A DNA stretch of 64,000 nt from Cryptosporidium bovis (GCA_009768925.2 VHIT02000034.1:310001-374000); one strand, 5' to 3'; shown: positions 51,000-62,699, numbered from the stretch's first letter. Made by a program: numbers and translations. Notes: generated from the letters alone by a model not told the origin.

Positions 51000-51731
51000 C
51001 TATAGTTCTAAATAACAATTCTCAGGTTTTACTTGTGAATTGTTTTTGAAGTTATCCAAAGCCCCTTCATAATTTTGATATCTCGTGAATGTTATAGGCT
51101 TGTTTAATTTATGAAATTCTACAATTGGGTCACCCTTAATTTTACTTATTTCCCTGGACAAACCATAAATAACTGCACTAAATACGAGAGGAATACTAGA
51201 TAACACCTCGTTTAATGAAATAAAAGCCTCAATTATAAAGTATACAATAACTTGATGCATAAATTGACTATTTTTATCACTATAATTAATTATGAAATGA
51301 GAAATAAGATAATTACCGTCACTATTTATGTTGAAATATATTGACCAAATTGCAATTACACTTATCCCAAGACAAATATAGTAAAAACATGCCTGAAGAA
51401 TTATGTTTAATAATCCAGCTATTGAAACAAAATAAATTGAAGATCTTATCCCACAGAACATTCTTACAAATAAAATGAGTAATACACTACATGCATGTAT
51501 TAATAGCTCACCAAATAATGTGATCAGTAACATGGTTAATAAATTCATGTCCTCTGTGGCTTTTTTATAATGAAATATTATAATATAATTACCAAAAATC
51601 ATATTTACCGTGCATAGAAGACCTTGAAGAAGAGAATATATTACATAACACACTGACTTATCTTCGTTACGGAGGGTCCACTTATGAATGTGTTCCACTT
51701 TTTCCGTTTCGCTCATCTTTATATAACTCAA
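51000..51731 (-). CDS. Four-TM membrane protein of unknown function, 243 aa
   Basis: Four hydrophobic segments lie near residues 27-54, 63-90, 100-132 and 160-190, with hydrophilic termini. Met6 is an alternative start. No known family is recognised. It lies between the U1-C start and the palindrome at 51820, which could be its promoter element. Confidence 0.75.
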   Translation of the reverse strand: MSYIKMSETEKVEHIHKWTLRNEDKSVCYVIYSLLQGLLCTVNMIFGNYIIIFHYKKATEDMNLLTMLLITLFGELLIHACSVLLILFVRMFCGIRSSIYFVSIAGLLNIILQACFYYICLGISVIAIWSIYFNINSDGNYLISHFIINYSDKNSQFMHQVIVYFIIEAFISLNEVLSSIPLVFSAVIYGLSREISKIKGDPIVEFHKLNKPITFTRYQNYEGALDNFKNNSQVKPENCYLEL

Positions 51732-52405
51732 ATCATTAAGTATTTACATAATATCATTTCTTCTTATTGTTTATCATTTTTATAGATTCAAGAAATACTT
51801 ACTTTATATAATAATTGAACCGCCTCTAGGCGGCGTAATTTTTAATTATTAATCATATTAATGAAACATTAAATATAAAAATAAGATATCTTTACTGAAC
51901 TAAAAAAAATGACTTTTTCATTAACAGACAAAAGTAAAGAGTTTAAGAGAAAACAAAATTTCAATAAACCTTAGATAGAGTCAATGTACTTTCTGAATAT
52001 TCATATTAAATCGCTTATTCCAGATTGTAATTTGTTGTTCAATTTTTTTTTCAAGTGGACAAGCATGCAAACACCGGTATAACCCCCCCCACACAACATA
52101 AAATTTATGGTGTGAATTACTTTTTATATTGATAAGTGATTTATAAGGTGGATTTGTTTTTTTTTTTGTTCAGAATTATTCGTATATACATGTATTTATA
52201 TACATCTTTCATTTATCTTCTATATTAGAAATATTTATATAGTGATTAATGGAAAGTATTATTTTGGTGGAGGTATTTTCAAACAAAAACTGAGTAACCA
52301 CCCTTTTGCAAAGTTTCAGAAAAAAAGTTTTTTTTCATTAAAACGATTAAGAGAATAGAGGTTACAGGTTTTGTTATTGGATATTCTCCGTTTTTTTAAT
52401 TAAAA
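51732..52405. other. Divergent intergenic region, 674 bp
   Basis: Contains the GC palindrome at 51820-51833, an eight-C run at about 52083-52090, and A/T-rich sequence. No RNA gene is recognised. Confidence 0.5.
51820..51833. promoter_or_regulatory. CCGCCT-CT-AGGCGG inverted repeat
   Basis: Six-bp arms with a 2-bp centre, joining two GGCGG boxes in opposite directions. It lies 89 bp upstream of the four-TM gene and 570 bp upstream of the coiled-coil gene. Confidence 0.5.
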
Positions 52406-54661
52406 ATGGGGAGGAAAAGGAGATATGGTTCTATGGCTCAAGAGGAAGTTGCTCCCTCAAGTCCGTTCCTTGAATCTATTAATTTGCCAGACGAAAATTA
52501 CTATAGAAATATGACTGAATCTCCTATGGAATTATTACAACCACATATGTCGACCAATCCAATAAAACACGGAGTTAATAAAACTAATATGAATAATATG
52601 TTAGTTATGCAAGATAAATTTAATAATATGGAAAATAGAATTATTTCTAAAGGCAATAATAGAAGAACATTAATTCCGCAGGATATTGATGGTGTGTATG
52701 ATATGAGAGATAGAAATAGGGGTACATACAGGGTTGATAATATTGACATAATAAATGATGATATGTCTTTCAGGGAAGTGCCTGGATACAATACTAGAAG
52801 CAGAACAAGAGCAGTACCTAAAGAAAACATTTATAGGGAAAATGAAAAGGTCTTAAGGAGGAGGATTCAAAAAGGTTCTTCCAATTTACCCCCTCTCCCG
52901 AGGACAGAAGATTTTTGGCCAAAAATAAATAGAGATGGAATTCAAGATCACGAAAATTATTTAAATAGCATTCGAAATAAGCACTTTAATAAAGGAAAAA
53001 CAAATGATAACTGCTATGTTATTGACTCTTCGGTTGGTAATGATGAAATTTGCAATAAAGGAAGTTTTACTTATAATATGAGTAATTTAAACGCTTACAG
53101 TGTAGATGAAGGGATCGAGTCAATGCATACTCCGTTGAAAGATTTAAGATCAGGTGTTCAAAGGCCATTAAATTCCAAAAAACCAGGGATAACAGAGTCT
53201 TCGATCTCGACTAATAAAAATATAGATACTAGTAACAATGAGCATCACAATTCACAAAATAATATGAGCAGGAATAATGTGACATACAGGAGAAAAAATG
53301 TATGTAATGCCTTGGTTGGTGGTGACACTCCCTTAAGAAAGTTTGGTTTTCGGGAGTTTTTTGGGGATGAAGTTGAAACAAATGATATAGGTGTTGGGCC
53401 ATCCCCTAAAATAATGGATAAAATTAACGAAGAAAAAGTAGAGGTTGAAAAAAAATACGATAGCAATGATATTTCAAGGAAAAAGGGTGGAAGTATACTT
53501 CGAAAAAGTATTGATACTGCGAATGAATCTTTAAAACAGGTTAGATTTTCAGCAGAAAAAGGCAATCATACAGTAAAAGAGGATATAATTCCAGCAATAA
53601 AGGAATTAAGGTTTGATCCAAGTGAGGTTCCGTTGATTGAAAATTGTGGAAATAATTCAGATCATCTCACAGATAGTATAGAACTGGATGATGATAAAAT
53701 GTTGGATACACTCTCTGTTGATAATAATATAGCCTTGAGGCTCGTGCAACTGTCAAAAGAAGAGATTCGTCTTTTCCAAGAAGGTTTAGAAGATGAGAAA
53801 AACTGTAAAGATGTAGCAATGGATAAAGGTTTAATGATTAAAGCAATAAGTGGTATACATCGTTACTTTTTAAATAAAGTGTTTGAATATGAAGGTAAGA
53901 AAGATTTACAGTTTCAGGACATTAAAAGGTCCATTCCAGACATGAAATATTATTACGAGAGTAAAAGCCAAACAATTAATTCAGAAAGAGAGGAATTAAT
54001 AAATAAGATAGCATTGTTAAATATGAATATAAATAGATTAACTGTTGCGCTAAGAGAAGTAGATGAAATTAAATCTAGGTTATTACCTACTTCAGATAAT
54101 GAATTTTCAGCTGATGGAGGTGGTGAATGTGAATATGTATTAAAAATAACGAATAAAATACTAGAAAAAAAACTCAAACTCAATAATAGTGAAAGTCATG
54201 TTGATCTTTATAAAAATAATGATATAGTTTCGCCAACATCTTCAGCAGATACCGAAATAATACCTTATAAATACGATATAGGAAATAATATGGACAGAAA
54301 TATTGAAGAATTACTAAATGAGTGTCATCAATCACAATTTATGCAGATGGAGAGTATTGCCGTTCTGAATGATTGTATGTCGCTGTTGGATGACGCCGAA
54401 GTGGGAATGCAGAATTTCCAGAGACTATTGGCAAAGAAAGCTTTTTATACTAATGAAGATGATACAGCTAATTATAACACGAGTGTAAGTGATTCTCTGG
54501 AAGTTGTAGAAGATACATTATTGAGACTTCAAAAAGGCGTTTCAATAACTCCAAGATTTAGTTTGGACGATACTATTAGTTATAGAAACAGTATTTCATC
54601 AAGGAGAAGTATTGGTTCTATTATAAATTCTGGAGGTATAAAAAATTTGACAGGGAAATAG
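52406..54661 (+). CDS. Nuclear-type coiled-coil protein of unknown function, 751 aa
   Basis: The N-terminus is basic (MGRKRRYGS), and residues 145-155 hold another basic cluster (EKVLRRRIQKG). A Trp-Pro-rich short motif follows (PRTEDFWPKI). Residues 480-620 look helical and coiled-coil-like, with many Glu/Lys/Leu (SEREELINKIALLNMNINRL). The C-terminus is Ser-rich (SISSRRSIGSI). This resembles kinetochore or chromosome-associated proteins in layout, but no motif supports a specific name. No frameshift is seen. Confidence 0.7.
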   Translation: MGRKRRYGSMAQEEVAPSSPFLESINLPDENYYRNMTESPMELLQPHMSTNPIKHGVNKTNMNNMLVMQDKFNNMENRIISKGNNRRTLIPQDIDGVYDMRDRNRGTYRVDNIDIINDDMSFREVPGYNTRSRTRAVPKENIYRENEKVLRRRIQKGSSNLPPLPRTEDFWPKINRDGIQDHENYLNSIRNKHFNKGKTNDNCYVIDSSVGNDEICNKGSFTYNMSNLNAYSVDEGIESMHTPLKDLRSGVQRPLNSKKPGITESSISTNKNIDTSNNEHHNSQNNMSRNNVTYRRKNVCNALVGGDTPLRKFGFREFFGDEVETNDIGVGPSPKIMDKINEEKVEVEKKYDSNDISRKKGGSILRKSIDTANESLKQVRFSAEKGNHTVKEDIIPAIKELRFDPSEVPLIENCGNNSDHLTDSIELDDDKMLDTLSVDNNIALRLVQLSKEEIRLFQEGLEDEKNCKDVAMDKGLMIKAISGIHRYFLNKVFEYEGKKDLQFQDIKRSIPDMKYYYESKSQTINSEREELINKIALLNMNINRLTVALREVDEIKSRLLPTSDNEFSADGGGECEYVLKITNKILEKKLKLNNSESHVDLYKNNDIVSPTSSADTEIIPYKYDIGNNMDRNIEELLNECHQSQFMQMESIAVLNDCMSLLDDAEVGMQNFQRLLAKKAFYTNEDDTANYNTSVSDSLEVVEDTLLRLQKGVSITPRFSLDDTISYRNSISSRRSIGSIINSGGIKNLTGK

Positions 54662-55484
54662 GGCTAAATGGTGTTTAACGGGTTTGATATACAATTAAGT
54701 ATGACATCATTTTGAGTTTTTTTTTCATATCTGGATATATAATTGGTATGGGAGATAAGAGAGCTAAGGTAAATGAAAGTAGAATAAGTTAAAAATAAAG
54801 ATAATTATATTATTAAGTAGATGTATCACTATTGTTTTGAAGTTTTAAGTATATAGAATTATAAAAGTTCTAAACAGTCTTTTTTTTGCTATTAACATGA
54901 ATTGTAAGTGAATTAACTGTTTTCGTAGATATTGCCCTAGTTTAAGGTATAAATAGGGTCAAACAATTATATCAATGAATACGGTTTATGTCCGCTTTTC
55001 TTATAAGTCAATTTTCTTTTCCTTAGTCAACAAAAGTTAGTCATCACACACTATTCTTCCTATATATTTCGATGGATTACCATACAAAGTTAGTGGATCC
55101 AGATATTTCAAGAACTATAAAAACGAAAAAAACATCTTGTTTTCTATTAAGTATACATAAAATACATTCTCACAGTTATTCGTTGGTTTATACTTTGAAC
55201 ACTATGTTAAGATATTTAGCGCGCCAAATTCTTATTTAAACAAATTAAGTTTTGGAATGTATACAAGGATTTTTGATACTTTAAACTTTAATTATAATTA
55301 GTTTTCAAGATTAGATGATTCAAATTAAGTATTTGAATGTGTCTTAATATGATTTCCATGAAAGAATTGTATTTTTAGTGTTGTTTTTCAGTGCTCAGAT
55401 AATGTAATTCTTTGAGAAAAAATAACATTTAAAATAGGTAATAAATGGCATTTATCAATTTGTCTAAATTGATAATGAATAGAA
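54662..55484. other. Intergenic region, 823 bp, with E2F-like palindrome
   Basis: TTTAGCGCGCCAAA at 55215-55228 is listed separately. A 56-codon frame from 55072 exists but overlaps that motif and looks like chance. Confidence 0.5.
55215..55228. promoter_or_regulatory. TTTAGCGCGCCAAA, E2F-like near-palindrome
   Basis: Contains GCGCGC, with TTTGGCGCG on the minus strand. It lies about 260 bp upstream of CWC25. Confidence 0.5.
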
Positions 55485-56213
55485 ATGGAGAGGGAAAGGT
55501 TAGAATTCCTTTATAATCCAAAGGCTTTATCGGAATACGATAATGAAAAGTATTTGCTTGGTAGGTTTCCTTTTTGACTATTTTACTCGTTATTTTTAAC
55601 TATTGTTATCACAATATTTCTAGGTGAGAATATTCCGGAAGATAAAAGCAAGATTTTGGGTGAATATAGTGATAATGGTGTATATTTAGATTCAAGGGAA
55701 GGAGATTGTGATGATATAGATGATAAGGAAATATTAAATAGACTTAGAGAAGATCCACTATTAATTATTAAAAAAATAGAACTTAAACATAAAAAAATAA
55801 ATGAGGAGTATCACAAAAAAAAGAGTGAATTAACAAATTTAATATCAAATAACATTATAGAAGGTATAAGTAAAGATAAAACAACAGTGAAAACAAAAAG
55901 GCCGAGAAGAAGAACTTCTTTTTCAAGGTCTCCAGAAAGACTAGAATCAATGCATAGTCATTATAATGTGAATAACAAAAGCTCAAATTATAAAGCTTCG
56001 AAAAGTGAAAAATTATTAGAAATGATGGAATATAGCAAGAATATTCAAAAAGAAAGAATAAATAAGTACATTAACAGTAATAAAGATTTACCAAAGAAAA
56101 GTAATCATTTTTATAATTCGCCGTACTTAAGAGGAATGATTAATGAAATAAACGATAGAAGAACAGGGTACCTATCTGAAAGACCTGGATATATGAGGGG
56201 AAACGGTGGTTAG
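55485..56213 (+). CDS. CWC25: Pre-mRNA splicing factor CWC25 (two exons), 221 aa
   Basis: Exons 55485-55560 and 55624-56213, joined by a 63-nt intron (GTAGGT ... TAG), close in frame to 221 residues. The join gives LEFLYNP then EYLLG-like EKYLLGENIPED, which match CWC25 (LDWMYQ...DEYLLG). LREDPLLIIKKIELK matches the family's IREDPLFIIRKKEEEK exactly in spacing. The remainder is basic and Ser/Arg-rich with a C-terminal RPGYMRG. The N-terminal CIR region (W-rich KSWHP, then the charged helix) is not found; an in-frame TGA occurs 9 bp upstream of the ATG. CWC25 promotes the first splicing step. Either the CIR region is lost here or an upstream exon was missed. Confidence 0.78.
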
Positions 56214-56409
56214 TAATGTATATATTTACCAAGTTTAACTTGAACTACATAAATATGCTTTTAATAGTATTTTAACAAGTTAAATATCTCTTTTTTCGTT
56301 TAGATTTATTCAATAGTGAAACTTTGTTTCTTTAATGTCTACATTATATATACACAAAAAAAGTACGATTATAAAAAAGAACAAAAATCTGAGTTATACA
56401 TACTAAATC

Positions 56410-59400
56410 CTAGTTGATATTATTTTCATCTATCCATAAATCGAATAGTTTATCACAGTGTGCGAGTATATCATACAAGTCTGTATAAATTCTAATAATA
56501 GATACATTATCAGTAATTGAAAATTGAAAAATCAGGTGATGTTTTGGGAATAAATGAATATAGAACCATCTATATGTTACTTCTATATCTCCAATTTCTT
56601 CATAATTATGGTGATCTAAAGTGTTCAACTCTCTTTTATTCATTAAAAAATCATGTTTAAAGTCAAAATCTTCAAATGTTTTGAACTTATCTTTAAACGA
56701 CTTATTTAATGTGTGGTAATCAACCTCAAATATTAAAATGTATTTATTAATACACTCAAGTATTAACTTAGATGATAAATCTAGGACTCTGCATGAACTT
56801 ATCATACTATCACTATAATTTAGATACTCTGAGTCTTTTATTTCCCCGTTAATTTCATAACAACTATATCTTAGAGATACTTGTTCATTCATTAATGGAA
56901 TAAATAAATCTTGAAAAGAAATGTAGACGTCGTCAAGTTCAATATTGTGTATTGAACCATACTCGTCATTAAATATTAAATTAATTTTTATTAAACAAGG
57001 GCAAGGATGATTTACTTTTGCTTTAATAAATAAAAATATTTGGTTATCATTGATTTTTAGAATTTCTGTATCACTACTATTTATGTAATACTTTATATTA
57101 TTTTCTTGTTCAAACCCGGTTGTTTGATCTTCTTGAGATTTTAAAAAAGGTATATGTATTGTTTTAATTTCCAATGAATTATTAGAAGATTTAAAGTCGA
57201 ATTTAAGTGCATATATACATATTTTTTCAAACTTGATACTTTCGTCTTTATTATTGAATATTAGTTGAAATGGAAGTGTAATAATATTTGAATTATCATT
57301 TGTATCAGAATATATTGAAAAAGAATCATCATCAAATAAATTGTATATTTTCTTTCTAAAGTATTTACATTTTACTAATTCGATATTATATTTATCTAAC
57401 ATAGTATTTTGAGTCGAATCAAATCTATTGTTTTCGCATTTATTGGTTGAATTATTTGTATTATTTCTGTAATATAAATCTTTCAAACTATCTAGACTGG
57501 ATTCAACATTATTTTCAGATTCATACAAATTTTTAATGGCATTAATTCCCGTATTATTGATTGAATTCTCCATTTCAATCATACAATCAAGTATTTGTGT
57601 ATCTGACATTTTAATTAAACTTTTAATGTATTTGATTAATTTGTTTAACAAATACTTTATCTCAAAACTAGTTGCATTGTTTATCATTATTTGTATACAA
57701 ACCTGAGTAAAGTATTAAATAAAGAAAACAAACCTAAATCCATTAACTTACTGAATATATCTTGTTTATATATATCCACCTCATTGTTGGCTGGTGAATC
57801 CTTTCTAAGAAAACCTGAGTAATATATAATAGTGTATTAATTACATCAGTAATTAAAAGTGAATCTCCAAATTTTGAAAATAATTTGTGTTCTAGAGACA
57901 GGTACAATATAAACAATAAAAATGGATTTATCTCTTTGGGATCTTTCAGAGACTTTATATGATTGATTAAATTATATATCAAAAAAATGATCTGTTCACT
58001 ATTATGTAAAAAATAATTTAATATCTAGTCAAAAAAATATGTAAATTAATCCAAAACTTACTAATTTTGCTTATTTTTCGAATATACAGTAATTAAATTT
58101 ATTAATTTTATCGTATTTGGTATATGAGTAGACGATACTAAATAATTATTACTTGATGAATATTTAAATATGTGATCAACAATAAATGCCTCCATTCCAA
58201 ACAGTAACGATATTTTAAATAGTAATTTAAGATATACAGAGTGAGAACCTATAGGTGCTTTTATAATTAAATATTCACTTAGTGTAAAAAGAGATTCATG
58301 AAGAATACCATAAAATTCATTTTCACCTGAATTAATAATACCGTTTAATTTTAATTGGATTAGTAATAAAAATTTTGAATATTTAAGTGAACTTGAATCG
58401 TACCACTTCGGTATTATTATTTTATCTATAATTTCTATCGTGTTATTAATATTGTTATTTGAATTAAAGTTTGATTTATAATTATTTATTAACAGTTGTA
58501 ACCACAATGTTGAGTATATTCTTATATTATTTGGCATTAAATAATTATTTATTATTCCAATGATATTGTGATAAGAATTGTTAAATAAATCATTAGATAT
58601 TTCTTCAATTATAAACAAACTTATTTCAAATAAAATATGGACTTTAGACGAATAGAACAATGGTAATAGTGAAGATTCAAGTACATTTGGTGGTATTGAA
58701 AGTGTTTTCATTATATTTTTTAAAAATAATATTCTTTTGTGCAAATTCCAAGTTGATGTTGATGACAAATCTTCCATAATATAAGTTACTAAATAGGTTA
58801 GAAACTTCTCTTTCTCCTTTATAAGTTTAGTCACCAATCTTTCATCATCATTTAGAACGGAGATTATCGAGGTTATTATAGATATTATGAGCTCAATAGA
58901 TAAATTGTCCGAAAATGTACTTTTTCCACTAGTATTATTGTAAATTCCATTTAATTCACTTATAAAGTGTTTTTCTAAACTGTTAGGCCATATATTTTTA
59001 CTAATATTACTACCTATATAATTAATTATCACCATATCCTTTTTACTAAGTTTTCCTTTAGCGTTATTCAATACAACATTTGAGTTCAATAAATTATTGA
59101 ACAACAGTGGGTAATTTCTGTTTAATTCATTTAAACATTCGTTTGCATATTTTTTAATATAAAAGTAATTTTGATAAATAACTATATTCTTCTCATTTAC
59201 TTTTTGTGGCACTATATATTCTTCTTTAGATATTATAAATAATATTGATATTAACTTTGAAAACCAATAAGGGATTAATTCTATCAAATTTACATTAACT
59301 GCTATGCTTGTAAATGCTATAAGTGTTTGAGACTGAATTAGTATTGATATGTGATATTTTTTATTCTTTGTTAACGATTCATGTATATTATCCACACTAA

Positions 59401-59932
59401 TCACGTTAGTTTCTGATATTTTTGTACTTGCTTCGTATAAATTCATTACTTCTTTTGCCAGCCTATAGTAATTCAAAGTTGCTATACTCTCAAATATATT
59501 AAATACTATATTGTACCTATTCCAGCAAGATTTGTCACTTAATATTGAGTCTGAATCGCCTATTATTGTCTCGTATTGTTCTTCCAATAGTGTTAAAACA
59601 TCAAGTTTCGTTTCTAATTTATCTGATATTATTAAAGTTGACATTATATGGTCAAATAGCATATTCTTTGATTTGTTATTATCGTTCATACTATCAAAAC
59701 CAGGTTTAACTTCGTTTTTTATTTTATTCAATTTACCATTTATTTCTTTTTGAACACTCAAGTACCTTAGCGACATTCTTTCCTCTATCTTTTCGTATAT
59801 ATAGTCTAAAATCTTATTTTTTATTTCATCATTATTATTTAAATTGTACCTTAACAAAGAAATAGTATTACAATATGAGAAGTTATCCATATTCAAAATT
59901 CGATCACTTTCTATAATCGCCATTTTTTGCAT
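56410..59932 (-). CDS. Adaptin-like large protein, possible AP-5 beta (three exons), 1136 aa
   Basis: Exons 58062-59932, 57752-57998 and 56410-57702, with 63- and 49-nt introns (GTAAGT ... TAG and CAG), close to 1136 residues. The N-terminal 700 residues are helical, solenoid-like (for example ANECLNELNRNYPLLFNNLL). The C-terminal 430 residues look like an appendage: beta-rich with ITLPFQLIFNNKDE, PCPCLIKINLIFND, and DVYISFQDLFIPL. This order suggests a large adaptin; the FQDLFIPL block recalls AP-5 beta, but I cannot verify similarity. AP-5 works in late endosome retrieval. It could instead be an unrelated solenoid. Confidence 0.55.
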
Positions 59933-60398
59933 TTCAAATGTAATTGCTACAAAAAATGTACCTTGATTATTAATTTAAAGCCATGTAGAGATTAAAAAAA
60001 GGGAATAGTGAATTTTTGTTCTATTATTAGAGCAAGATTTCGCTCATCATCTCTTAAAAATGCTAGATCTATAATTAAAAGAAATATACTCCAATTCTGA
60101 GATAATTTAAAATAATAAATATATTATTACCTTTGAAGCTACCCTATTCATCTTTATTATTAAAGTTATTTAAACACGTGGCGCCACCCCTCATTTATCA
60201 CATGTAATTACGAATTTTTGTAACTACAGGTACCAATATACAACATATTCAGTTACAGATAACTTAGTTTTATGTATAATTAAATAAAACAACAAAACAG
60301 TATCCTGCAAGAAAAAAAAAGATCAGGCGAGAAAAAGTAGGTATATGTGTGCTTATGCAGTCAAGCAAATTATGTATAAATAGATATGTGTATGTAAT
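59933..60398. other. Intergenic region, 466 bp, with GTGGCGCCAC palindrome
   Basis: It separates the adaptin-like gene's 5' end and the RING gene's 3' end. The palindrome at 60178-60187 is listed separately. No RNA signature is found. Confidence 0.5.
60175..60187. promoter_or_regulatory. CACGTGGCGCCAC (G-box plus GGCGCC palindrome)
   Basis: CACGTG at 60175-60180 overlaps the perfect palindrome GTGGCGCCAC at 60178-60187. It lies about 245 bp upstream of the adaptin-like start. Confidence 0.5.
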
Positions 60399-62699
60399 CT
60401 ATCTGCTTCTATTTAAGAAACGTGAAAGAAAATTAAATCTTTGAGTTTGATTATTCAATTCAATGAGTTCCTTAATACAAGGCTGACTAAGTAAATTTGA
60501 GTTCTTTGTGGATATTTTTAGAGTGATTTTGTTACTACTTCCTTCCGGAGAATCGTGAATAGTGGACGAATTTGAGTTAATGAAGTTATTATAACTTGAG
60601 TTTTGTGAATTTTCACTATTTAAAACAACCTCTGCCACAAGCTTTGCGCCTGTTATAATCTTCAATTGAGAATTATTGTTTCCACTGCCTCTAAATGAGT
60701 AAATATCCCCTTCCTTAGATTCACCACTCTGAAAACAGTTGTTTTTTTCTATTTCAATCATTTTCGTAATTTCTTCACGACAAATATGACACTTTGGATA
60801 CTGTCTTAGTTTAATGCTACTTGATAAATATTCTCCAAGGCAGTCAATGCAAACATTACCATGCCCACATGGAGTAAATATAATAATTGATTTATATTCT
60901 AAAAAGCATATGTTACAAATAAATAACTGTTGGGAGTTGCTACTGCCGAACTCTGAATTTTGGAATGAATTAGTTCTTAAAAATGATGATGATGAGGAGG
61001 ACGAAAATGAAAGTGAGTTAAAGTTAGTAGATGCTATAGTTGAGTCAAAGCTTTGTAATTTGTTATTACTGAATTCATATTTGTAATGATTTAACATGTC
61101 AATTATTTTAAATTCAAAAGTATTTAAAAATTTATTGTTAAATTCAATAAGCTCTGAATTAAAGTAGTTGTTTGGTAATCTAAAATTACTGTGATTCATA
61201 TACCACTGGCAAAGCTTTTTACAGCAGCTTTCAATACTTGAATCTAAAATCTTAAAATAAGAATTGCTTATTGGAATAATTACCAAATCATTTTCTCGTT
61301 CCATTAACTTATCATAAGCACTTTTTGATGATTGAGTGCCCTCTTTTATTTCTACAATACTAACTTCATCTATATCATACGAACCATTTTGTAAATTTCT
61401 TTGGTCTATTGCACTATTTCCGTCGTAGTTATTCGTTATGCCTAATATTTCTGCACCATTAATATTAAGATTACTCAGCTCCCTAATGTTTTTCTCAAGT
61501 TCTATAATTAAACTTGTCGCCCATACCAAGAATATCCATGGTTTAATAATTCCAAGAATGCAAAGAGTAACTGATATTATAACTATTAATCCCATTGGGA
61601 TGTAAATAAAAGTTTTAATAAAATCATTCAATAATTTATACTTTACAGATATATGAATTACCTTTTCAAGTATATTTTTAACCAAGTAAAGCAAAATACA
61701 TATTAGAGCTACGAACCAGACAAAAAGTTGTGACTTAAGTACATATTCTGGATCGGGACCAAAAAACCACCAAGTTATACAGTCTTTTCCCTCTATTCCA
61801 GTAATTGAAAGGGATAAACTTGAACTTGAAAAATAAACTAGTGATATAATATTCGATTTCAATGTATCCTTATTGATTAAATTTTCCATCCCAATAATCG
61901 GAATTAATAATTGTAAAATTGTGTAGTTGACTACAAAAATCCATCTTATTACCAAAATCATTAATGCAAACATTTGTATATATGCCGGTTTTGATATGAA
62001 ATTTTCACCATCTGAACTTAATATATACCAGTCTCTATTATTTGTATTACCACTACTTAAGCTTTTGTCGATATAATTATCACTTAAAGGCTTACAATCG
62101 CATTCGTCCTTTTTAATGATCAATACTTTGTTATTTGTATCATCACTTGCATTTAAATTCACTAAACCTCTAGCTACTGTTTTGTTACTTTTTTTGATAT
62201 TTTCAAAATTTGAGTAACTAATTAATGATTTAAGATTGTTCCTTAAATTGCTACTTTTACTATAAATCCTATTGTTAATGGATAAAGGTCCTTTTGTATT
62301 TTTTCCATAAACTTCCTCACCAATTAGATAATCTGATGGATTAAACAAAAGCAATATAATATTGTTATTAGTTGAACTTGCACTTAATTTAACATCTGAA
62401 TTTAGGTGTTCAGATTTATTTTTACCATTGTTTAGGTTACCATTACCACTATCTCCGCTTAAATAATCACCCATACTTATTGGCATTCCCTGAAAATCGC
62501 TATTTATTAATGCTCTTACCCATTCTTTACCAGATGTAAACTCAACTATATTTGGAGTCACAAAATAAACCTCCAATAGCAAAGGTATCAATATCAATAA
62601 AATTAATGTAGTACGTAAAATTTGTTTAAAAATTAATTTCTTTTGATTAATTCTAGAAACTCCATTTTGATGTCTCATTTCACCTGTTTCTCTTGTCAT
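60399..62699 (-). CDS. Multi-pass membrane RING-finger protein (E3 ligase), 766 aa
   Basis: A C3HC4-type RING lies near residues 594-643: CNIC, then CGHGNVCIDC, then PKCHIC. Hydrophobic segments are near residues 28-47, 230-260, 320-345 and 365-390, so the protein is a membrane RING protein with the RING on the C-terminal side. The N-terminal loop (about 50-230) is Asn/Ser-rich and probably luminal. RING proteins of this layout are ubiquitin ligases in organelle quality control. The substrate is not visible. The last 120 residues are Ser/Asn-rich. Confidence 0.85.
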   Translation of the reverse strand: MTRETGEMRHQNGVSRINQKKLIFKQILRTTLILLILIPLLLEVYFVTPNIVEFTSGKEWVRALINSDFQGMPISMGDYLSGDSGNGNLNNGKNKSEHLNSDVKLSASSTNNNIILLLFNPSDYLIGEEVYGKNTKGPLSINNRIYSKSSNLRNNLKSLISYSNFENIKKSNKTVARGLVNLNASDDTNNKVLIIKKDECDCKPLSDNYIDKSLSSGNTNNRDWYILSSDGENFISKPAYIQMFALMILVIRWIFVVNYTILQLLIPIIGMENLINKDTLKSNIISLVYFSSSSLSLSITGIEGKDCITWWFFGPDPEYVLKSQLFVWFVALICILLYLVKNILEKVIHISVKYKLLNDFIKTFIYIPMGLIVIISVTLCILGIIKPWIFLVWATSLIIELEKNIRELSNLNINGAEILGITNNYDGNSAIDQRNLQNGSYDIDEVSIVEIKEGTQSSKSAYDKLMERENDLVIIPISNSYFKILDSSIESCCKKLCQWYMNHSNFRLPNNYFNSELIEFNNKFLNTFEFKIIDMLNHYKYEFSNNKLQSFDSTIASTNFNSLSFSSSSSSSFLRTNSFQNSEFGSSNSQQLFICNICFLEYKSIIIFTPCGHGNVCIDCLGEYLSSSIKLRQYPKCHICREEITKMIEIEKNNCFQSGESKEGDIYSFRGSGNNNSQLKIITGAKLVAEVVLNSENSQNSSYNNFINSNSSTIHDSPEGSSNKITLKISTKNSNLLSQPCIKELIELNNQTQRFNFLSRFLNRSR

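Noticed and set aside
55072-55242. 56-codon frame upstream of CWC25
   Set aside because: Overlaps the E2F-like site, has no homology, and lacks a link to CWC25 splicing.
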